Shown piece by piece: positions 5,853 through 10,209 of a stretch of 10,209 nucleotides of DNA. The DNA comes from Candidatus Methylomirabilota bacterium (GTDB lineage: Bacteria > Methylomirabilota > Methylomirabilia > Methylomirabilales > CSP1-5). The stretch's first letter is position 1; each line of letters begins with the position of its first letter. Position numbers and translations under genes: made by a program. The DNA lies in NCBI GenBank assembly GCA_023249165.1, contig JAHFDE010000074.1, forward strand, positions 1 to 10,209. Reading direction: 5' to 3'. The notes under the pieces are model-generated. The model was not told the origin of the DNA, made no database searches, and worked only from the letters and a program-made list of their open reading frames with translations.

Positions 5853-5891
5853 TTGATAGGCTCCACAGGCGTAGGCATTAGGAGGAGTTAG

Positions 5892-6365
5892 TTGAAGGGG
5901 TCATTAGATGGGGTGGAGCGGGTGCGAGCCTGGATGTTGGAGCGGGGGGTGCCCGGCGAGCTGATCCGGCCGGGCGAGCCAACCCCGACCGTTGAGAGCG
6001 CCGCGGCCGCCCTCGGGGTCAAGCCCGAGCAGGTAATCAAATCGCTTCTCTTCCTGGTTGATGGCTCTCCCTATCTGGTGATCGTCCGGGGCATCTCGCG
6101 GGTGAAAACGCCAAAGCTCCTGCAGGTGCTCGGGGCGCGCGAGGCGCGGCTCGCCACGAAGGCGGAGGCCGAAGCGATCACCGGCTTTCCCGTGGGCGGG
6201 ACCCCACCTTTCGGTCATCGCCAGACCGTTCCGGTCCTCATCGATCGCGGCGTCCTCCTGCTCGAGGAGATCTATGCGGGTGGGGGCAGCGACGACGTCA
6301 TGTTGCGCCTGCACGTGGCCGACCTCGTGCGGGCCACCGGCGCCCGCCTCGCCGACGTGATCTGA
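5892..6365 (+). CDS. YbaK/ProX-type aminoacyl-tRNA deacylase
   Basis: The 157-aa product belongs to the YbaK/EbsC/ProX (INS-like) editing family, which hydrolyses mischarged tRNA such as Ala- or Cys-tRNA-Pro in trans. Family marks: the N-terminal helix with an ...PTVESAAAALGV segment, VIKSLLF with the conserved Lys50, SRVKTPKL (69-76), and GGTPPFGH (102-109), the family's GG..PFG loop. Length fits a free-standing deacylase. Start is TTG 5892, six bases after GGAGG (5881-5885); no ATG or GTG in the first residues fits as well. The exact substrate cannot be told from sequence. It sits 193 nt after pheS, in the place where pheT would be expected, with foldback copy B between. Confidence 0.85.
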   Translation: MKGSLDGVERVRAWMLERGVPGELIRPGEPTPTVESAAAALGVKPEQVIKSLLFLVDGSPYLVIVRGISRVKTPKLLQVLGAREARLATKAEAEAITGFPVGGTPPFGHRQTVPVLIDRGVLLLEEIYAGGGSDDVMLRLHVADLVRATGARLADVI

Positions 6366-6594
6366 CCAATGTGGTATGAGTCTTCTGATGGGTCAAAAGC
6401 CTTGAACACACCCCGGAAAATCCGAGGCCCAAAGGCCGGATCAAGGGGGACGCGGAAGTCGCTCGACCTGATTGCCTTCCAGAGGGCGGTGATGCGGGGC
6501 TTCGATCGTGCCGCAGGGAGAATCCCGCGATTCGAGGATCTATGCGCTCCGCGTCGATCGGGCCGTCCCAAGGCCCCGCGGGGCTGACGGAAAG

Positions 6595-6864
6595 ATGAAG
6601 GCATCCTATCTGGAAGTCACGTTTCGGCGCGGGCGACGGGTGGCGGCCTACTACTATCTGCCGCGTCGGCCGAGGCAGAAGAGTGTCCGAACGCGCCGTG
6701 TGGAGCCGGGCATGGTCATTGACTTCGCCTGCGGGGGTCGGCCCATCGGCATCGAGCTCACCGCGCCGAGCAAGCTCTCGGTGGCCGCCCTCAATCGTGT
6801 GCTGCGCGAGCTTGGGTTTCCCCCTGTCAGCCGCGACGACCTCGCCCCAGTCCTGGCCGCCTAG
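6595..6864 (+). CDS. Small DUF2283-like protein
   Basis: The 89-aa product starts MKASYLEVTFRRGRRVAAYYYLPR and contains VEPGMVIDFACGGRPIGIELTAPSKLS (37-62), which resembles the DUF2283 pattern of a beta-strand pair ending in G.PIGIEI..AS. DUF2283 proteins are short, uncharacterised, and often lie beside DUF4258 genes in toxin-antitoxin-like pairs, but no DUF4258 partner is visible. ATG6595 is chosen because the family-like sequence begins there; the frame extends to 6508. A 12-nt palindrome GCCCCGCGGGGC (6573-6584) lies just ahead, and the ribosome site is weak. It converges with the - strand protease fragment: their stop codons share CTAG at 6861-6864. Confidence 0.5.
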   Translation: MKASYLEVTFRRGRRVAAYYYLPRRPRQKSVRTRRVEPGMVIDFACGGRPIGIELTAPSKLSVAALNRVLRELGFPPVSRDDLAPVLAA

Positions 6865-7115
6865 AGGTGAAAAATAGATTTGTCCCTCATTTTTCCTATT
6901 TGCTTGTCGATGATGACCCGGTCGTTTTCCAAATCGAGCTTGATGCGCCACTTCTGGAGGGTGTTGGCGCCGAGAATGACCTGTCCGAAAGACGGAAGCA
7001 AAGCCGAAGGCACCACTGGGGGGCGCCGTGGCTGAAGGCGGGGCGTCCTCATTTCACGAAGGCGAAAAGGACAAGGCGAAACCCTGCGAGTGGGTATGGA
7101 TGCCTTGCTTGCCAT
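6861..7115 (-). pseudogene. Truncated retropepsin-like (clan AA) aspartic protease C-terminus
   Basis: The last 43 residues (6861-6992) include FGQVILGANTLQKWRIKLDL, followed by ENDRVIID, which resembles the C-terminal ILG...L....I.LD....RV segment of small retropepsin-like proteases. The catalytic DTGA motif and most of the fold should lie upstream, but the 40 residues before this segment are Arg/Pro-rich and look like non-coding readthrough, and no other frame supplies the missing part. I therefore call a 5'-truncated remnant. It starts 18 nt after the 68-aa hypothetical gene on the same strand. A small intact protein of other function cannot be excluded. Confidence 0.4.
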
Positions 7116-7133
7116 TGTACGTCCTGACCGCTT

Positions 7134-7340
7134 TCAATGCCCAAGTTCTCTTCGAAACTGCAGGGCCTGAGCGATCTGGCCCAGTAGGGCTTGAATCTTC
7201 CCAAGATCAGCTTCCAAGGCTTGACTCAGGTGATTCAAACCAGAACTCAGATTCCAGATCATGGTCTCATCCTGATCCTGTGGTCGGCGAAGTAACTGTA
7301 GATTCTCATTAAAGCAGTTTCTGGCTTCATAATAGGACAT
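7134..7340 (-). CDS. Hypothetical small helical protein (68 aa)
   Basis: I do not recognise a family. The product starts MSYYEARNCFNENLQLLRRPQDQDETMIWNL and continues with a mainly helical, Leu/Ala/Gln-rich stretch (about 32-63) that could form a short coiled coil or helical hairpin. There is no signal peptide or membrane segment. The start is well supported: a purine-rich GAGGAGGGG lies 5-13 bases before the ATG on the - strand. It is downstream of the AbrB-RelE pair on the same strand (107-nt gap), so it could be part of that transcript; nothing shows a functional link. Confidence 0.5.
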   Translation of the reverse strand: MSYYEARNCFNENLQLLRRPQDQDETMIWNLSSGLNHLSQALEADLGKIQALLGQIAQALQFRRELGH

Positions 7341-7447
7341 GTGGCCCCCTCCTCTTCGCTTACCAATAACTCATCCAGCCCCCATACTCGATGTGCAATC
7401 GCTGCGACCATCGCAGGAAATTAGAGCAATCTGGCCTCATGGTGAAA

Positions 7448-7708
7448 TCACTCGGGGTGTCTGAGGAGATCGTGGGTGGCGATCCGCAAGAGGAGAAGAG
7501 TCTCTCCTTCGATGCGGAAGGTGAGCCGGTAATGCTGAGTGATCCGGCCCTCCCAGAGATTCTCGTACCCCTTCAGTTTCTTCACTTGTAAGGATGGATG
7601 CCGGGGATTCGTCAACAAGAGGGCAAGCTGTTTCCGGGCCCGCTCTTGAAGAGCTGGAGGCAGCCGCGCAAAGTCCTTCTTAAATCGTTCGGTCCAGGCA
7701 AGGATCAT
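7448..7708 (-). CDS. RelE/ParE-superfamily toxin
   Basis: The 86-aa product matches the RelE-type mRNA interferase fold: ERFKKDFARLPPALQERARKQL (helices at about 7-28), HPSLQVKKLKG (37-47), then LWEGRITQHYRLTFRIEG (51-68) and the last strand LLLLRIATHDLLRH. The basic residues Arg55 and Arg61 and the C-terminal His79 are the kind of residues used by RelE/YafQ toxins, which cut mRNA at the ribosome. The start codon overlaps the stop of the AbrB-type gene as ATGA (7705-7708), so the two are translationally coupled in antitoxin-then-toxin order. It could also be a ParE-like gyrase inhibitor; the superfamily is clearer than the target. Confidence 0.8.
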   Translation of the reverse strand: MILAWTERFKKDFARLPPALQERARKQLALLLTNPRHPSLQVKKLKGYENLWEGRITQHYRLTFRIEGETLLLLRIATHDLLRHPE

Positions 7709-8127
7709 CGCCTGAGGTTGTTGATCAGCTCCTCCGCGCTAGAGAAGGTTCGTATCCTGCCGGCTCGGACATTGCGCTCGGCCGCCCTTTCGCCCTTCTG
7801 CCACTCCTCCGTCCACCAATACATCTGCTCAGGGTCGATGAGCCCCGCTTTAGCCGCGACTCGCGCCTCCTCCCGCGTAAGGCCGTTGGCATGTAGGAGA
7901 TCGCGCTGGATGCGCTCGATCTTCGCCTTGGCTCGAGTGAGGATCTTCTGTTCCGCAGGAGAGAGACGAGGAGCTGGGGCCTTGGCCGCAAGCCGCTTAG
8001 GAATCAGGACGATCCGCCCACCCTCGGCTTTCGCATCGAGAAAGTCCCCCGCCTCCAGCCCGAGGGCGTCGAAGACCTCCTTCGGAATGGTAACCTGGTG
8101 CTTCGGTCCGATGCGAACTGCAGCCAT
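7705..8127 (-). CDS. AbrB/MazE/SpoVT-domain antitoxin with C-terminal tail
   Basis: The 140-aa product has an N-terminal swapped-hairpin DNA-binding domain (MAAVRIGPKHQVTIPKEVFDALGLEAGDFLDAKAEGG..VLIPK, 1-44), a charged helical stretch (about 55-85), and a tail with IDPEQMYWWTEEWQKGERAAERN and a closing RTFSSAEELINNL that likely masks the toxin. ATG8127 is chosen over ATG8148 because GGAGGG lies five bases ahead of it and the AbrB domain begins at once. As antitoxin it should neutralise the downstream RelE-like protein and repress its own promoter; the palindromes at 8151-8163 and 8167-8181 are candidate operators. Confidence 0.82.
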   Translation of the reverse strand: MAAVRIGPKHQVTIPKEVFDALGLEAGDFLDAKAEGGRIVLIPKRLAAKAPAPRLSPAEQKILTRAKAKIERIQRDLLHANGLTREEARVAAKAGLIDPEQMYWWTEEWQKGERAAERNVRAGRIRTFSSAEELINNLRR

Positions 8128-8150
8128 GTGTCCCTCCGTACTGTGCATCC

Positions 8151-8206
8151 AGGAATGATTCCTACTTTCTTACTGTAAGAATATCGCGCTTCTCAGAGCA
8201 TGTCAA
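8151..8206 (-). promoter_or_regulatory. Sigma70 promoter and palindromic operators of the toxin-antitoxin pair
   Basis: Read on the - strand: TTGACA (-35, at 8201-8206), a 17-nt spacer, and TATTCT (-10, at 8178-8183). A perfect 15-nt palindrome TTCTTACAGTAAGAA (8167-8181) overlaps the -10 box and the likely start of transcription near 8171. A second perfect palindrome, AGGAATCATTCCT (8151-8163), lies just downstream. The promoter starts right after the rlmD stop, so the pair has its own control. Binding of the palindromes by the AbrB-type antitoxin is inferred. Confidence 0.8.
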
Positions 8207-8219
8207 GGGAGCGCCGCTA

Positions 8220-9599
8220 TCACGCTTGAACGGAGCGTGCGAGCAGGGAGACGGATTCGATGTGGTAGGTTTGGGGGAAGAGGTCGAGGGGGCGCACGTG
8301 CTTGAGCTCGTAGCCGCGCTGAACAAGGCGCTTCAGGTCGCGAGCGAGCGTGCTGGGGTCGCACGAAACGTAGATAATCCGGCGGGGCTGGAGAGCCGCA
8401 ATACCCTCAAGGACGGCGCGTTCGAGGCCGAGACGCGGTGGATCGACCACGACAATGTCAGCCTCATCGCCCAGTGCGTGCGCCTCCAGGGCGCGTGAGA
8501 CGGGCATCCGAAGAACCCGCGCCTTCTCACGCACACCGACTGAGCCGAGATTGAACTCGGCGTCGCGCGCAGCCCGGGGATTGCCCTCGACAGCCACAAC
8601 GCTCGCAGCGCGCTGGGCGAGCGGCACCGTGAAGGTACCCACCCCGCAGTAAAGATCTACGACCCGCTCGTTACCCTCGAGTGCCGCCATTTCCAACACG
8701 AGTTGGATGAGAGCCTCCGCGGCCGCTTCGCTCGGTTGAAAGAATGAGGCGGCGTCCACGCGGAAGCGGTAGCCACCTGCCTGCATGGTGAGGTGCCCGT
8801 CGCCGAAGCGATCGAGGAATCGAGGTGTCGGTTCGCTCCGGCCACCCTGGCTGCGGTCTATTTTGTCGGTACCCAGCAACACCAGACCCGCAAGATGCGG
8901 CACGCGCTCGCGCAGGACGAAAAATAGATGCCGCAGCGACGCACGCTCGACTGGGCGGCCCACGAGTGTCAGGAGTGACTGGTTCGACCGCGAACTGGCG
9001 AGCAGCCAAACCTCGTGAAGGCTCGGGACGAGCTTCGTGAGGGGCGGCGTTCGCTGGCGTGCCAGGGCTTCCAAGATTTCATTCAGCATCGGATGGAGGA
9101 GCGGACAGGTTCCCACGGGCACGACACGGTGCGAGGCAGGGGCGAAAAATCCGAACTGGTACCACCCCTCGGCCTCCCGCACCTGAAGCTGCGCGCGGGT
9201 GCGATACCCGAGCCCGTCGGTGGGACGGACCAATGGCCCCAAGGGAACATCCCTGAACCCACCGAGGCGCGCCAATTGATCGCGCAGGATCTCGGCCTTC
9301 CAGTAAAGCTGGGCTTCATCTGTAAGATGCAGCCACTGGCAGCCACCGCAGCGTCCGAAGTGCCGGCAGGGGGGACTCACCCGGTCTGCCGACGGCTTCT
9401 CGACCTGTTCGATGGCTCCCCGCAGATAGTCGCCCTTCGATTCCACGATGCGCGCGCGCACGACGTCCCCCGGGACCGCATAGGGGAGAAAGACCACTTG
9501 ACCGTCACTCGTGCGGGCGATGCCGTGTCCCCGAAAGGCGAGGCCGGACACGGAAAGCTCTAGCGTCTGCTTTTCGGTTGAGGCGGACCCTGTCGTCAT
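8220..9599 (-). CDS. 23S rRNA (uracil-C5)-methyltransferase, RlmD/RumA/RlmC type
   Basis: The 459-aa product is a SAM-dependent RNA m5U methyltransferase. In order: TRAM RNA-binding domain (about 8-68, LSVSGLAFRGHGIAR..G.VVF), [4Fe-4S] ligands Cys78, Cys84, Cys87 (CRHFGRCGGC) and Cys165, substrate region, SAM-binding motif VVDLYCGVGTF (313-323), VVVDPPR (383-389), catalytic Cys413 in YVSCDPSTLARDL, and base Glu448 in HIESV. By family, this enzyme methylates U1939 (RlmD) or U747 (RlmC) of 23S rRNA, or both; the sequence does not tell which. ATG9599 is chosen because the TRAM domain follows at once. The frame runs on to 9692 but would overlap the M48 gene, which ends 23 nt upstream, so the two may be co-transcribed. 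The ribosome site is weak. Confidence 0.92.
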   Translation of the reverse strand: MTTGSASTEKQTLELSVSGLAFRGHGIARTSDGQVVFLPYAVPGDVVRARIVESKGDYLRGAIEQVEKPSADRVSPPCRHFGRCGGCQWLHLTDEAQLYWKAEILRDQLARLGGFRDVPLGPLVRPTDGLGYRTRAQLQVREAEGWYQFGFFAPASHRVVPVGTCPLLHPMLNEILEALARQRTPPLTKLVPSLHEVWLLASSRSNQSLLTLVGRPVERASLRHLFFVLRERVPHLAGLVLLGTDKIDRSQGGRSEPTPRFLDRFGDGHLTMQAGGYRFRVDAASFFQPSEAAAEALIQLVLEMAALEGNERVVDLYCGVGTFTVPLAQRAASVVAVEGNPRAARDAEFNLGSVGVREKARVLRMPVSRALEAHALGDEADIVVVDPPRLGLERAVLEGIAALQPRRIIYVSCDPSTLARDLKRLVQRGYELKHVRPLDLFPQTYHIESVSLLARSVQA

Positions 9600-9622
9600 G
9601 GATCGACAGCCGCGTTCCCGGG

Positions 9623-10209
9623 TCACTCGCCGGCGGCATGGCAGAGTCGGCTGATCTCCCGCCACTGGAGGTCTGGAAGGAGCGTAATCCACTGACCATC
9701 CGCCTTGGCCGCCAGCGATTTCAATCGCTCGACTCGATCTGCTGTGGTCGGATGCGTGGACAGATACGTAAGGAGCGCCGGCATCTCCCGCCCCTGCTCC
9801 TTCTCTTTCAGAGAATCGAAAAACCGGACCAGGCCTGCGGGATCAATCCGAGCTGCGATGAGCATCTGCATCGCCTCCAGATCCGCCTCCTCCTCGTGAT
9901 GGCGGCTGTATCGCAGGATCCCGAGGATCCGGGCCCCTTCCAGCCCGAACCTCATGGCGCCGCTCGCGTCACCGGTCAGGGCGCCCAGGAGGAGCCCGGT
10001 CGAGGCGTTTTGAACCAGCATACGTGTGGCGTGGCGTCTCACGATGTGCTGCACCTCGTGGGCGAGAACGCCGGCCAGCTCTTCAGGAGTTTGGGTCCGC
10101 TCGACGAGCCCTCGGAACAGCACGATGAATCCGCCGGGGGCCGCAATGGCGTTCACCGTTGGGTTGTCAACCACTGCCACCCGAAAGGTGTAAGGAGAAG
10201 CGGGAAGTG
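9623..10209 (-). CDS. M48-family zinc metalloprotease (5' end outside the window)
   Basis: The visible 195 residues are open to the window edge, so the gene is partial. They begin within the conserved PYTFRVAVVDNPTVNAIAAPGG block and contain the zinc motif HEVQH (plus-strand 10046-10060), with the expected third ligand Glu in YSRHHEEEAD about 55 residues on. The remainder matches the C-terminal helical part ending THPTTADRVERL, typical of periplasmic or lipoprotein M48 enzymes of the BepA/LoiP kind, which degrade misfolded envelope proteins. The N-terminus, including any signal peptide, is not in the window. It lies upstream of the rRNA methyltransferase with a 23-nt gap. Confidence 0.9.
   Translation of the reverse strand, partial: LPASPYTFRVAVVDNPTVNAIAAPGGFIVLFRGLVERTQTPEELAGVLAHEVQHIVRRHATRMLVQNASTGLLLGALTGDASGAMRFGLEGARILGILRYSRHHEEEADLEAMQMLIAARIDPAGLVRFFDSLKEKEQGREMPALLTYLSTHPTTADRVERLKSLAAKADGQWITLLPDLQWREISRLCHAAGE

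Noticed and set aside
4706..5878. A 390-codon - strand open frame across pheS and copy B
   Set aside because: It is antisense to pheS, which has every family motif; the similarity of its ends to frames in the rplT-pheS gap comes from the shared foldback repeat, not from a protein.
6369..6587. A 72-codon + strand frame between the deacylase and the DUF2283-like gene
   Set aside because: No ribosome site, no recognisable family, and the opposite strand is equally open; I regard it as spacer.
7360..7440. A 26-codon - strand ORF starting 7 nt after the RelE-like stop
   Set aside because: Position is suggestive of coupling, but it lacks a ribosome site and is too short to judge.

Overview
The window is a GC-rich bacterial chromosomal segment (a rough impression is low-60s percent GC) with the conserved translation-gene order thrS-infC-rpmI-rplT-pheS. 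CCA-encoding tRNA genes, an infC gene with a non-AUG start and single-domain bacterial synthetases all point to Bacteria. The repeat-rich intergenic DNA would fit an environmental lineage of the NC10/Rokubacteria or deltaproteobacterial kind, but no gene here settles the phylum.

Layout. (1) 1-611: a small hairpin/T-run, then four tRNA genes on the + strand, Gly(GCC), Cys(GCA), Leu(UAA) and Val(GAC), with a patch of heptamer repeats between Cys and Leu. (2) 612-4012: a strong intrinsic terminator or attenuator, then thrS, infC (AUC start), rpmI and rplT as a tight + strand operon, interrupted only by a palindrome-rich repeat between infC and rpmI. (3) 4013-4657: a 645-bp non-coding gap with a degenerate repeat copy, a nested stem structure, a full-length copy of a ~135-bp foldback repeat, and a CUUG-loop hairpin just before pheS. 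(4) 4658-6365: pheS, a second full copy of the foldback repeat in the opposite orientation, then a YbaK/ProX-type tRNA deacylase. pheT, the usual partner of pheS, is not next to it and is not in the window. (5) 6366-8219: accessory DNA. It holds a small DUF2283-like gene on +; on the - strand it holds an AbrB-type antitoxin with a RelE-type toxin, a 68-aa hypothetical protein and a truncated aspartic-protease C-terminus. The antitoxin gene has a near-consensus sigma70 promoter overlapping two perfect palindromes. (6) 8220-10209: on the - strand, an M48 metalloprotease (5' end outside the window) followed by an RlmD/RumA-type 23S rRNA uracil-C5 methyltransferase.

The backbone genes share one theme: tRNA supply, aminoacylation (Thr, Phe), editing of mischarged tRNA, initiation factor 3, two 50S proteins and rRNA methylation. 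Nothing amounts to a clearly new multi-gene system. The best leads are the foldback repeat family bracketing a pheS that has lost pheT as a neighbour, the AUC start of infC, the hairpins placed directly before thrS and pheS, and the AbrB-RelE pairing with its palindromic operator.
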